This document shows, in pieces, positions 51,346 to 63,175 of a stretch of 64,000 nt of DNA. Position 1 is the stretch's first letter; each line of letters starts with the position of its first letter. The translations under genes and the position numbers were made by a program. The notes under the pieces were generated by a model, which had not been told where the DNA came from, did not search any database, and saw nothing but the letters and a program-made list of their open reading frames with translations. Source of the stretch: Stichopus chloronotus (Eukaryota; Echinodermata; Holothuroidea; Aspidochirotida; Stichopodidae); the NCBI GenBank assembly GCA_021234535.1, contig CM037836.1:13189111-13253110 (forward strand), in the 5' to 3' direction.

Positions 51346-51391
51346 TGTCAGATTTTGAGCCTGAGGATATCCTCGGGCTCAAAACCTGACA
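51346..51391. repeat. 46-bp near-perfect palindrome without spacer
   Basis: TGTCAGATTTTGAGCCTGAG then GAT|ATC then CTCGGGCTCAAAACCTGACA. The 23-base arms match at 21 positions. Both differences are transitions that would be G-U pairs in a minus-strand transcript. It lies 69 bp left of MITE B copy 3. Confidence 0.88.
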
Positions 51392-51459
51392 TACACAGAG
51401 AGTTGCCTTACAATGCCATTGAACCTCCGAGTCTGTACGGTACGAAGAGATTCTCTCAC

Positions 51460-51859
51460 TTAAAGGGGCTCACTGAGTTGATATCGTTTATTTTGTGGCA
51501 AGTTGGAAAGAAACCATCAAATGCAAATACTTCCAATGCATAGGTTATATGAGGTGAGGGAGTACGCGCTGTGAATTTCATGTATCTATTTGTACAGTTA
51601 CATAAAATGCGAGAAACTGCACTATTTTTATGAACGGAAATTGCCTACAGTTCAATACATTATAGTAAAAAAGTGCCTGGTCACAGATATTCAGTAAGTG
51701 ATATATTTATTGTTAGTTACCCTATAATTATTGCTTCACTTGTGTGTCATATGTTCAGGCTCTCTTAGTTTGACCATTTACCATCAACATATGAGGGACA
51801 CTCAACAGGTGTGACAAAATGTCATGAAATTTGAGAACCAACTCAATGAGCCTCTTTAA
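51460..51859. mobile_element. MITE family B, copy 3 (with a D fragment inside)
   Basis: 400 bp from TTAA to TTAA with ends AGGGGCTCACTGAGTTG and CAACTCAATGAGCCTCT. Its interior departs from copies 1 and 2. At 51535-51579 it contains, in reverse, a D-repeat fragment (AATGCATAGGTTATATGAGG then TGAG and a GAATTTC end), so material was captured or inserted there. Confidence 0.8.
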
Positions 51860-52009
51860 AAAAAAATGTAAAAAAATATATCAACTCATTAATACTTTGG
51901 AACAGGTACCTTGTTGAGTAATCATAAAGCATCAAATTCACCAAACTTCGGTTGTAAATCACTGTTCTAAAATTTGCAGTGCCAGGCACAGTCTGTATTC
52001 ATGTAACAC

Positions 52010-52190
52010 CGGTGCTGTGGCCAAGTGGATGACAGTGGTGAGTGTTTGAAGCAATGAAGCTTAGCAACCAGGGGGTTCGGGGTTCAATCCCTGACTGGGA
52101 TAGAGTAAACTGGGCTTTTTGTCCAAGATTAATCTAAGGTTTTCCCATCTGAACTGACTTCGGGACAAAAAAAAAAAGAAGAAAAAAAAA
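52010..52190 (+). mobile_element. tRNA-derived SINE with A-rich tail
   Basis: An A-box match TGGCCAAGTGG (52018-52028) and a B-box match GGTTCAATCCC (52081-52091), spaced as in a tRNA with a long variable arm, are followed by an 80-bp body and an A-rich tail to 52190. The head resembles a class II (Ser/Leu type) tRNA but lacks a foldable acceptor stem, so it is not a tRNA gene. No clear target duplication was found and it is the only copy in the window. Confidence 0.7.
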
Positions 52191-53073
52191 TATGGAATTT
52201 GGTCCAAAATTGTTAAGTTGGTAGTTATCCGTGGGAGCTCCATGATCCAACTATGATGTGATCTATTGTAAGCCACAGGCTGTCTCCAATTGTGGTCCCT
52301 TAGCGTTGCAAAATAATTGCCGCTCAAGGTCTGAATTCAAGGTCTTCACTAAAATATGGTTCAATATTTTTAGTTGTACCTTCTGATGTGGAAGGTGACC
52401 TCCTATAAAAGATGAGCAATGCAAGAGACATTTGACACAGTTGACAGGAAACCAGAGCATTATATCCCTAATAACAGGTTTGGATCACATGAGCCTGTTG
52501 AAGCTATACTGTCTGATTTGTACCTGAATGTACATGTAACAGATGACAATAGGAACTGTAAAAGCGGTTTCTTTCTGTGCTGAGAGATTCATCTGCTTTC
52601 GTCGACTTAACACACACGATAAACCTGACACCTCTGAATTATCTGTCTAGCATGTGAACATACCTGTATGCTGTAAGGTGTTTGTTTGGTCATAGCTACT
52701 GAAGCTGCTCAAAAACTAAAGAATTCTTTTCGCAAATTTTAAATCGGAACTGATGAGACTGAAAATTTCTCACATCTTGGGCAAGATCTGAGTGAGTTGT
52801 TAAGTGAAAAAGGACTCGTTTCGTTGGTATTTACAGCGAACGTTTTGCATACTGGAACACTTTGATGCATCATAGAACATTTTGATGCATCATAGAACAT
52901 TTAATGCATTAAAATTACTAACAGTTGAGTTGATTGACCACATGTGACTACTTTGGTTGATGGGATGGCACTGCTTTCTGAAAGAAGTGCAACAAAATCT
53001 TGACAATCTCGAGCAAAATCTTGAGAGTCTGAAAATCTCCCCTTTCTTCAAACAACACGACGGATTTACATAC

Positions 53074-53154
53074 CGTTTCACATGATGAAGCCGATTCTCT
53101 TTGCCCTTTCGAAGCTGTTCCCTGTCTCTCCTAAGAGAGTTCCATTCATGTATT
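53074..53154 (-). CDS. Candidate 81-bp internal exon (minus strand)
   Basis: On the minus strand, after AATGAGTGCAG, 81 bases stay open as one base, 26 codons and two bases. They encode a highly charged segment (IHEWNSLRRDREQLRKGKEN then RLHHVK) before a donor ACG|GTATGT. The charge density suggests coding. The acceptor has no strong pyrimidine tract. The product is unknown. Confidence 0.32.
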
Positions 53155-53159
53155 CTGCA

Positions 53160-56100
53160 CTCATTTGTATTGAACTTGGTCACATGTGCAACAAACACAA
53201 GGTGCCATCAGCCATGCCATTCTAAACAGTTGTCCCAACAGCTGTGGTGTGATAGTACAATTTTCACATGAATATGCATAAGCACGTCCCAAAGATGAGG
53301 GGGGATGGGCTTCAGTTTGAGGAAAAAGAGCTAAAGAGGTATTGATTCTGCTGGCAGCGAGCAAAGGGTTTTTTTTTTTTCCTTTTATTGCAGAACATTG
53401 CTACTACCAGCATTTTGCATTTCACAAAGGAGATCAGCTGCAAACGAAAACCAAGCCAACTGAAGCTTAGCCGATATCAAAGTAGTGAGCAAACAAACTT
53501 GAATTCAAAAGGTGTAGAAATGAGTGGGCAAAGGAAGGTGAACAAAAGTACAGGAGGTGGCTTCCCACCAGAAAAAGAGCCATTCAGCCACACAAGCCCA
53601 TTGAATTAAACCCCCAGATAATTGTTTAAAAAAGGCTTTGAAGCTATTTAAAGCATAAATAGGTGTAAAGTTCAGGCTCAAAGCCAATGCAGAGGATCCA
53701 TCCAGCAACAACCATTGAAATAACTCCCCTGGTTGTGATAGTGCACAGTCGACCATCAATGAACACTCAACTTAACAAAAGCCACCTCTATGACACAAAA
53801 TTAAATGATGCGTGAATAACAGAAAAAGAGGCGCTAAAAGAAAACGTTGATAGGAGGGGTGTCATGTAAAAACAGGTCGTGAAGGGAAGACAATTAAAAG
53901 AGTACCGCAGAAAATCTCCGAACTCCTGTCACAAATGAGGGATAATTAATAGTGACCATAGGCATTTTTCCTAGGAGAAAAACAGCACCTACTTGATCCT
54001 GAAAAGTATCGGAATTGTACTGTTTTTCACAATTCGAGACGGCCTAGTGTATAATCCACTCCCAGCCACGACGTGATGAAGTGAGTTGCACGATGGTTTA
54101 ATTTATTTGCCGCCCTTTGTCCGGAGCGACTTCTACATCACAGGCTCCATCGCCCTATTGAAAATTTAGGAAGTTTCAAACGATCCGCACCTATAGATAC
54201 ACAAAGACTCGGAGCAGATTGACAGATGGTGACAGGACTGTATCATGGGATACTTTGATCATTGCGTGAACTTTTTTAGAGAATCATTAGACATATCTAA
54301 CGAATGAAACTATACATCCCTGCATTTCTCTGCTGTGTAAAGGTACTAGTTTCGTTGAGGGGGATGGAAGGGGCAGGGCGAGGGGGGTAGAGCATGAAAA
54401 AGCGACAGCTCTAGGTGTTGCAATGATCAATCTCAGATATTACAGAACAGCAATGAAGTTTAGTGGTAGTACTGGCATCCCAAGATGCCCAAATTCCCTG
54501 CAGGGCAATCAAATTTTGGTACAAGGTTGTCCTTCATACAACCAAATTTGGATAGTGCTTGGAATTTACTACCAATGTCAGAAACATTATGAGATGAAAC
54601 TTTTATGAGTTGCTAACAGCACAGTGCAGGATGGTCACTGGCATACCAACCTGGAAATATTTATGCTACTGTACTGTAAGTCACGACATGATTGTTGGTG
54701 GGACACCTAGAGTTTGGAAAGGAAAACCTAATGGTACAAGTTGGTTGTGCCTTTGACTACCAGGTGAAAATGCTAAAACTTCATCGTAGAAATATAGTTC
54801 CAATATCAGTGTCGATTCACAACAAACAGGTAAGGGCACTTCCACGTTATTCCAAAACTAAACTTAAAAAGGGAAATGAAAAAAAAAAACACATGACAGA
54901 AAATGTATGAATTATGAGGTTTTATTGGGTTTCGGTGAGCATATGGCACACTTGAATGACTTGGAATTGTTTTCGAAAAAAACAAAATAATGGATGATAA
55001 AATGCTGCTAATGGTTCACAAGTAACGTTAAATGCCAGGTAGGCACATCAGCAAGGAAAGAATTGTAACCATAAATGTAAGACAGCTAACACCGACAGGA
55101 GAAGCTGGCAGTTTCTTTGTAGCCGGCAAAAGCAGAACAGTGAAGAAGCACGACCTGTGACATAACTGAGCAAGGTAACATAACAAATGTAACAATGTGA
55201 ACATCTAAAACAAAAAAACATTGTTACGGAAAAGAGAGAAAAAGTTTTGATGACAAAACCAATTCAAGGAAAACAAATATCCCTGGCAAAACAGAACCTG
55301 GGCGAGTTTTGCCACACTGAAGGGAGAAATACCTCAAACCACGACTAGTAACATTTTGATCTCTGCTAAGTGTCATTCATGATCGTTAAATGTCAGGGCA
55401 CTAGCTTGCACTACTTTCAGCCACAAAAAGTCACAAATCATTTTGATATCGGTGGACTTGAGCTTTCACTTTTTCACCTCTGATGTACATATGTTAAGTC
55501 TGTTACGCTATATTGATGTCTATGGCAATATGATGATGGAGTACTCTTTCCTGTGCCATATTGAAACGATTTGGACAACCGTGGGTGAACTACGTATAAA
55601 AGCCCAGGTGACAGTTCAGAATATCTGACAAATGGACACAATCCATCGTACCACAAGAGAATGTGCATTTCCATGTACAGTTACAATCAAGATCTCCTGG
55701 TGACTGTCTTCTAGAGGATTTACCTAAAAAATGGGAAATCTCTGAAAGTTCTGGTCATGATGGTCGTGAGTCTATTACAACTAAACCATGTCCTCTCCTT
55801 CTTTCAGACTCTACCTCTTGCCTCACTCTTTCTCCTCTCTCTGCAGTCATCTGCATCTCCCACTCCTGCCCCAATGATCTATTCCCATGCTGCACCACCT
55901 CCCCCCCCCCCCCCCCGTCCATCTCAGTTGTAAAGACTTGGAACTGGCCATTTACCTGAATGCAAAGCCAACCTTGTTTACATCTACTGCTATTCTGAAG
56001 TACCTCTGGAAGCCGCTTAAACAACCACCACCACCACAAAAAGAAAAAAAAAAAATAACCATAAAAAAGGGAAAAAAAGACCATAGGTCAGATTTAATGA

Positions 56101-56450
56101 GGGAAGGATTGTGCATGCATCAAGGTGTGTGTGTGCAGGCAGGCATGTAGCTTTGTGTGCACATCTTCAACAAGGTGAACAACTCATATGGGGGGGGGGG
56201 TTTCAATGGGATCCGTACTTGGTAGGAGGTAAACAGACTACAGGATATTCAAATGAACTTTCATTGACTTCAGTCAAGTGGTTTTTCATTGACTAGGAGC
56301 TGTGATAGGTCAACATGTCTGTGCCTTTGTAAGCAATAGAGTGGGCTGATATCACGTGTAGGCATTATGAACTTTGTTGTTACAGGAATGACAAAAAGAC
56401 CGCTGAATCGAAACGACTTCCTGTGTAATGTAGGTTAGAACCTCCGCCGA
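53160..56450. other. Interval without recognised genes
   Basis: Contains a potential G-quadruplex at 54357-54390 (GGGGG, GGGG, GGG, GGGGGG with short spacers) and a C16 run at 55901-55916. Otherwise only AT-rich sequence with short chance open frames. Confidence 0.5.
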
Positions 56451-56488
56451 CCAAGTTACTCACTCCGATAGTGCCGAAATTTTGTCTT

Positions 56489-56579
56489 GATGCAAAGGAA
56501 ATTGAAACGGTGAAAGGAAACATTCGTCTCTGATGGTGGGACGAAAATTGTTGTTGTAGTGTTTAATTTCCTTTGCATC
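56489..56579. repeat. 15-bp perfect inverted repeat, 61-bp spacer
   Basis: GATGCAAAGGAAATT at 56489-56503 and AATTTCCTTTGCATC at 56565-56579. Each arm holds an ATGCAAA word, part of the POU-factor octamer. It could be a small transposon remnant or paired factor sites. Nothing else supports either. Confidence 0.7.
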
Positions 56580-56715
56580 GGTTGTTGTTGACACAAAACA
56601 AGTGTACGTACCGCTTATATCACAACTGCTTACATTAAGCACAATAGTCGGAAGACCACTTTTTGGAAATGAATTAAATATAATCTAAAATGATGAGCTC
56701 TATCATAGCCCATTC

Positions 56716-56934
56716 AACTGAAGATGCATCACTTGAATTTTGAAAAGTTTGGGTGAACAAATTATTGCTGAGCGACAAATAAACTGAGTTTCTGTCTGTG
56801 AGAGAAAGTTACTTCTCAAAAAGAAGGCCACTGTCTTTTCCTACTTTGGGATAATCTATCATTTTATGTCCATAAACATCCATTTCAAAAATATGGTTTG
56901 TCTTCGGTGAAACAAACGCCTTATTTCCCATTAG
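56716..56934 (-). mobile_element. MITE family A, copy 8 (truncated)
   Basis: Reverse orientation from GAAGATGCATCACTTGAATT through TTTGGGTGAACAAATT, CTATCATTTTATGTCC and the end AAACGCCTTATTTCCCA-TTAG. The TTAA has one substitution and the other half is missing. Confidence 0.8.
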
Positions 56935-58575
56935 GTTGGGGGCGACAAAACGGCAAAATGCACCTATTAGTTTTTGTCTGTTCTGCATGCCTTCTCTAAC
57001 AATGAAGTGATATCCCGAGAGGTTATTCTCGAAAACCTCTCGCAAAATTCAAACACACCGACGTTTGTTCCTTTAAATGTGCACGTATGATACAGTCACG
57101 AATTTGCTTCAATGTGATTTAGCAATTTCTCGTCTCTTTTGTCGACAAAGAGATATTAATTAACCCCATTAACGATGAGATGCTATATCAGATCCAAAGC
57201 ATAATTCTGACAGATGTTGCATGCATAACATTTAATCAAAGAAATTATTTAATAAACAAACAATTTAGTCATGTCACTCTCCCTTTTCCTCAGTTTCATA
57301 GACAGAAGTATACATGCAAAGTTTACCACGTTTCTTGGTGATTCACACGAGAGGGAGCATCCTACTTTTTTCGTTGTATAAAGAGAAGGATAATCATAAG
57401 CTTCAACAAAAGGCCCTGAAAGTATACAAAGCAAAAAAAGGAAAAAAAAAAAAAAATGCAGCAAAGTGTTCAAAACTTCTCAGGATGTCTCATCATTTGT
57501 TCTTCTCCCTGCAATTTCATCAATAGTCATCACCATCTATTGTGTGACTAATTCCTGATGTATCGCTGATAAGGACCTTAATTTGCAAAAACTATTTCAT
57601 AAGCCGATATCCACGCCGCTGCTCGAGCCTCTTCTTTCTTCTCTGTCCTTCTCTGTAGTGACTAAACCCTGGCAATCGCTAAAAATAGCATCCGTGACTC
57701 AGGATCAGAGCCTACAAAACTGATGAAGAGCACCGGGCGGGGATGCGCGCTCTTACGTCAGGAGATTACGAGAACACGCGATTGGGGAGCGACAGAGAGA
57801 GAGTAATTTCTATAACACAGACTTTGCATAATGTCACAGAGGGTTTTCTTTTTTTCTAATCATCTTCCTCAGCCAGCATCTGCTCGCTGTAGACTTTATC
57901 ATCAGAATACGGGAAAACGCTGCCTGTCGGTTGGAGTGGAGAGCGGTGAAATGAGGCTCAGTGACTCAGAGTGAACAGATATTAAGAGCAGACGATGATG
58001 AGGGTCTTTTTCTCCGTGAGTAACTGAGAAGACGGCGAGAGCACTGTTGTCGCCTTTGACTTTATCTGGCTGAGACGATGACGTTGAAAGGCCATTAATA
58101 ACTGCCACGCATCAGCACCAAAACAGGACAAAGCAAAGCAAAAAGTGGATGACAAAGAGCTGCAGTGTCCCTCTGAAAAAATGAAAAGCTGACAAAAGTC
58201 ACAGGCCCTAAAAATGGGTGGGGCTTACCATGTTCAGAGCAAGAAATCTGTTCACATAAGTCCTTTATTTAAATGTTGAAGAAGACCAGTCTCCACGAAG
58301 GAGGAAACACGAAAAGCAACGCTGGAGAATTATGACTGGTGCCATGTGTAGAAGTGACTACTACTCCATCCTCTTTTTGCTGAAAGGCGCTTACTATGAG
58401 TTGAGAAAGCTCAGACCCAAGTCCAAAGTGTATCAAGAACAAAGACTGGCAGATGAATTAAAATGATGGTAAAGATGAAAGCAGCAGGAAAGTAGGCTTA
58501 AATCCTTTCAAAACCACACTGATTTTTTACTGAGCACTTTTCTCTCCTTGCATCCCAAAAGTTTCCCCAAATCAC

Positions 58576-59125
58576 TGATGGCAATCTCTTCAGGAGAGGA
58601 GTACCATAATCAGCAATCTATCTGTTAGGAGGACCACTGGCAACTAACTGAACAGGAGGACCATCGGGGATCAACCTCTCGGTTTAAGAGGACCGTCGGC
58701 AATAACCGATCAGTTAAGCTAGGAGACCATCAGCAATTATCTTTAAATTGTGACCTATCAGTAATTAACAGGTGAAGAGGCACCATGAACAATCTGTAAG
58801 TTAAGAAATCCTGCAGATATCGCCGAGCAGTTTATACAGGTCCATGGGCTATCGTCCATCAGTTAGGAGGACTTATCTGTAATCTACCATTCAGGAGGGC
58901 GTCATCGGCAATTGCAAATCAGGAGGTACCTTCACCAGTCTATCAGTATGGACCATCATAAGCAACTATCCATCATTCCACGAGAGGATACATCCGCAGT
59001 TTTCTGTCAGTCAGGAGGTCCAGCAATCCACCTGGGAGAGGAGTTATTAAAGGGGATCATCGACAATCTATCAGTGAGGAGAACCATCGACAATCGGCTC
59101 AGCTGAAGAGACCCCCCTGCAATCA
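58576..59125 (+). repeat. Degenerate minisatellite, about 32-bp unit
   Basis: The phrase AGGAGGACCATCGGCAATC, followed by TATCAGTTA, recurs in worn form roughly every 30-36 bases, some 16 or more times (for example at 58632, 58665, 58689, 58720, 58895, 59050, 59085). The units differ by substitutions and small indels, so this is an old array. Open frames crossing it are by-products of the repeat. A looser set of AACTGAAGGCAATCGTTC-like words continues at 59290-59820. Confidence 0.8.
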
Positions 59126-60740
59126 TCTCATGAGAGGGGAGGAGGGGTCGGGAGTGCAAACCAAAAGTTACTGACATGGAATTATGACGATCCTCTTCTC
59201 TCCCAACCCCAGTCCATCTTCTAAATACAGGGGATTCATTTCTTCTGATCGCAGAGACCCCCCCGGTGACAGAAGACAGGTGTACCCGTTGCAGGTCGAA
59301 CCCGACATTGACTGAAGGCAATGGTACCCGGCACTGTGCTCCTTCAGACAAGAGTTAAGTGGGTGCAATCTTCTCCACAGTCATGATGACCCAACATCAA
59401 CTAAAGACAATCATTCCACCTCTGCCTACGCCAGTTAACTGAACATTCGCTGTGTTGCTCTCATTAACCTCTCTATCAATATTCACTTAAAACAAGCAGT
59501 CTCACTTGTCCCCTCCCTAAGAACATTTGGAGGCAAACATTCCATTCATTGATTCTCTGCAAATACAACTACGAAATACGATTGTCCCGTATGTTCTCGT
59601 TGACCTGGCTCCCTATGATCACTGACGGATGCTGTCGTTCCCAGTGACCCCTTCCCTACCATAAGTAATCATTCCCATGCATTGCCACCGACTGTGTAAC
59701 TGAGAGCAATCGGTTCGAGTAGCGCTCACTGAACTCTTCCAAATGGTCACTAGACGGCTTACTGATCTCAGAGACCCCTCCCAAACTGCAACTGAAGGAA
59801 ATTGCTTGCATACTGAGACCATTGTTTAACTAAAGATATCTCGGGTGAAAATGAAACATTTCAACTTTTAATTACCCCTTTGCTTTCTCTCTCTTCATGT
59901 TCTGAAATTGAAAGTAAAATTCAAACAGGGATCATCACTTCTAAAGAAGGCATCACAAACATCAGAATGAGAAAGCCCTCGACCACAAACAAGGAAATAA
60001 TTGTCAGATTTGTGATAAATGAAACAGCCATATGCAGAAAAGATGTGCGACCTATTATTGCGGAGGGATTATAATCGATGAAAGAGAGGTTTTCCATTAC
60101 AGAGATGACATCAGGAGAGAAACAACAACTAACTTATAATGTCACCTAAATATTTAAAGTTCATGGACACAATGGCTGCCACTAAACCACTGCTGTGTTG
60201 TGCCATCATAACATGCATGCATGCAATGAAAAATGCTACAGGTGTGGCGTGGAAGGGGGGAGGGAGCGGGGACTGTAAACTGAGATACAACCTCAATGCC
60301 AGGTGAATTGCTACCTCCTGGAAAAGAGTACTAATGTAATAAACAGTACAGAGCCATCGACAAATTTCTTGAAAAGACCGTAAACTTAACGTTTGCACCA
60401 GTATCACAACCCACGTCAGGCACCCAGGTTCTGGAGTTGCATACACCGGCCAAACTTTCCCTGACGTCCACTGCAGGTGTGACAAAATTCAACATGCACG
60501 TCTAACTATGAGCACTTCCTTGTCGTGCCTGAACATACTAGAACAGGACTGATAAATCATGTACAAAATAACTAACTGATAAATGGTGCGACATTAACAT
60601 GCGAGGTAAAATATCATATGATGATCTCCCAATGAAATTGCAACCCCAGAGAAGTTCTATATTTGGGTATCCCACCAAACTATGAACTGTGGACACCCAG
60701 AGTAGACACCTTGAACCTGGGATAAACTCCCCAAAACTTA

Positions 60741-60869
60741 TTGGTTGGAGAATTCGCTAGCAACGTACTCACCTCATATAACCTATGCATTACCGTATTG
60801 ACCATGGTCTAGCATCTGGCAATTGTGTGTGTGTGTGTATCTGGCCACCACCCTTCCGTAATTCCCAGG
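60741..60869 (+). repeat. D repeat, copy 4
   Basis: TTGGTTGGAGAATTCGCTAG to CTTCCGTAATTCCCAG, with a (TG) run at 60826-60838. The right end GGGAATTACGG (inverse) pairs with the left GAATTCGC, supporting small inverted ends. No U block is attached. Confidence 0.85.
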
Positions 60870-61606
60870 CTGAACACTGTTTATTTAAAATATCTACAAA
60901 CGTATGTCCACGACGTACTTCTGCATCAGTCATAATGAAGCTGGTCAACCAAAACAAATTTTGACGACAGTGTGTTTCATTCTGCAGATTCCATGTGAGT
61001 CCATTACTAAGGCCTCTGATTCATGGATAAATGTGATGAGTAATGCAACGCGAGGAGCAATCACAAAAAAAGGTTCCAGCTTTACTGACATCACAAACGA
61101 CACTTGGACTAATGACATAATTAGTTTTTCTTTGACTTTGCCGGTCTGTATGGTGCTTGAAACGCAATATACAAATCAACTAACTCTGAAATGGCACTCT
61201 GTCTCATCTGAGAAAGATTTACTGCAGCAACTTCCGGATTTAAAAACAATTCTCTGTGAATGTACTACAGGGTTAAGCCCATTGCATCGTCATGGCATTT
61301 CTCAGATCTATACTGCTCCAGTAGAGCCATCCTGCCACAATTTCATCGATAACGTGAGTTGACGGATGTGGTTGAAGGTTGCAGTCACGACGCACCATCA
61401 GCATCACTGTAAATGGTCGCTGATGTCATGAGAGCAGAAATTAGTGACAAAAATGTTTTTCATGTGATCATAAATGGTGGTAACCTTCCTAGCAGGTGTT
61501 GGTATGGACCCTTTTTTTAACATATATAAGAAAGCATACTGAAACAGCTGCAAACACTGCAGGTCAAAGGAGACCAGATGGAGGAATAAAAAACCACTAT
61601 TATTAG

Positions 61607-61692
61607 GCCGGATGGCGACAAGGGTGATGCTAAAGTTCACCCTAACGATCTTGGCAGAGCTGACTCGGAGTGTATTTGTTTTGTCGAGACAA
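61607..61692 (+). CDS. Candidate 86-bp internal exon (plus strand)
   Basis: After CACTATTATTAG there is one base, 28 codons and one base, then a consensus donor CAA|GTAAGT. The peptide reads PDGDKGDAKVHPNDLGRADS then ECICFVET, rich in Asp and Gly, with balanced third positions. The pyrimidine tract is weak. No family is recognised. It is the most protein-like short stretch on the plus strand of the right half. Confidence 0.4.
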
Positions 61693-61898
61693 GTAAGTGA
61701 GGGGTAAATTTCAAAATAATGGATAAAATGATGTATCCTGAAAACACATGAAATTGTTCTTAAAGATTCACAGAGAGAAACAACACTTTCTTCTCATTGA
61801 AATTAATACCAATCAACTTACTCCATAAACAACATAACAAGTCTTTAAAATTATGGAATAGGTTGAAATGTGGGGAGAAAAAGGTGTTAGGTGAGATT

Positions 61899-61937
61899 AC
61901 ACACACTCACATACACACGCACACACACACACACACA
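61899..61937 (+). repeat. (CA)n microsatellite
   Basis: Interrupted then uninterrupted CA dinucleotides (ACACACTCACATACACACGC, then ACACACACACACACAC). Confidence 0.9.
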
Positions 61938-63069
61938 AGTATAATTCCATGGGGAAAAAAAAAACAAAACATAGATACCGTCACATACCATCCATTTAAC
62001 AAATTGCACTTTAGGTGGAAACGGGGAAGCAATACTGTACTTAATATAGACAACCAGAGCAACATTTAAAAGAACAACACTATCCAACCCTCCTTTTTAT
62101 TGATATTTGAACAGAAGAAATAACTGAATGGTTCCTCTGTTAATACATCTAGGCTATCATCACAGGTGAAAACAACAGACTTTGCAAAACACCACCACAT
62201 TTACACAACTTCCATCCCGCTAACGAATGACTTAAAACGTTTGTTTTTGCCATCTCAACAATGTCTGGCATACCAGCAACATTTTAACCTGAACCACGAA
62301 CAAACAACCGTAATCCAGCAGTCATTACTATGCACACCATGGAAAGTACATGTACGATCTGACACCACCTCCCCGCGATCTGATTGGTCGGGTCGGTCTC
62401 ACCATGATAAAAATAGAATATGACTTCGCCAGGATGAAGCTTAATTGTGCAGTGGAGGCTGTGCTGATAGCAGAAACATCATGAATGGAGGGGGAGGGAA
62501 GATGAGAGTCGCAAAACCAGCGCACACCTAGTTCCGACGAGCTGCTCACGAAGACTGTAGACAATGAGGATGCGTCTGTGTATTCACTGGCAGCTGAATC
62601 GGGCAGACGACATCTAACTTGCAAAGTGGGGCCACGTCCGCATGTCTACGCGAGGGCTTCGACTGTACACTGAGTGAATCCAGACGTCTTTTAGGATCTG
62701 TGCATACGTGTTGCTGCGAGCTTTCCGATCTGGCGCATGAAGCTCTAAGCACTGGTAAAAGAGAGAGTTAAGGAAACCTACAAATAAATAAATTAAATAA
62801 GATCTAAAATGGTGGCCAGTGGAAAACATAAGTTCACTGAGAGACAAGTGGACAACTAAATCAAAACTTGGTAATTTTGTCTACAGTCCACTGATATTGA
62901 GAAATCATACAATATTCAGTAATTGCAGGAGTACACGCAGACAATGATGTGCCATTTCATTGAAATCCCATGAAAAAGATTCCACTAAAAAAGTAATGAA
63001 TTTGATCCAGTCACACACAACAGAAACTTCCTGAAGCGAACTAATGGTAAGCACAGTCTGCTTTCCTTC

Positions 63070-63175
63070 TTAAAGAGGCTCATTGGGTTTGTTTATGAAT
63101 TTTGTGGATTTCGCCACACATGTTGAGATTTACTCACGTTTGGATAGCAAATAGACAAACTAAGAAAGTGAAAAT
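63070..63175 (+). mobile_element. MITE family B, copy 4 (left end only)
   Basis: TTAA-AGAGGCTCATTGGGTTTG opens it, and GACAAACTAAGAAAG near 63155 matches copy 2's TCAAACTAAGAAG. After that the match ends and no inverse end follows, so the copy is truncated. Confidence 0.65.

Noticed and set aside
52010..52100. tRNA-like head considered as a genuine tRNA gene
   Set aside because: No pairing acceptor stem, and an SINE body with an A-rich tail follows.
56460..56657. Minus-strand open frame containing SGTYTCFVS, resembling the F strand of an immunoglobulin domain
   Set aside because: Only one short motif fits, the preceding and following Ig strands are absent, and the interval overlaps a 15-bp inverted repeat. 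The donor-like GTGAGT after it is not enough.
60904..61362. 152-codon open frame shortly after D repeat copy 4
   Set aside because: No recognisable motif or codon pattern. Its position beside D, like the 50007 frame, is noted but could be coincidence.
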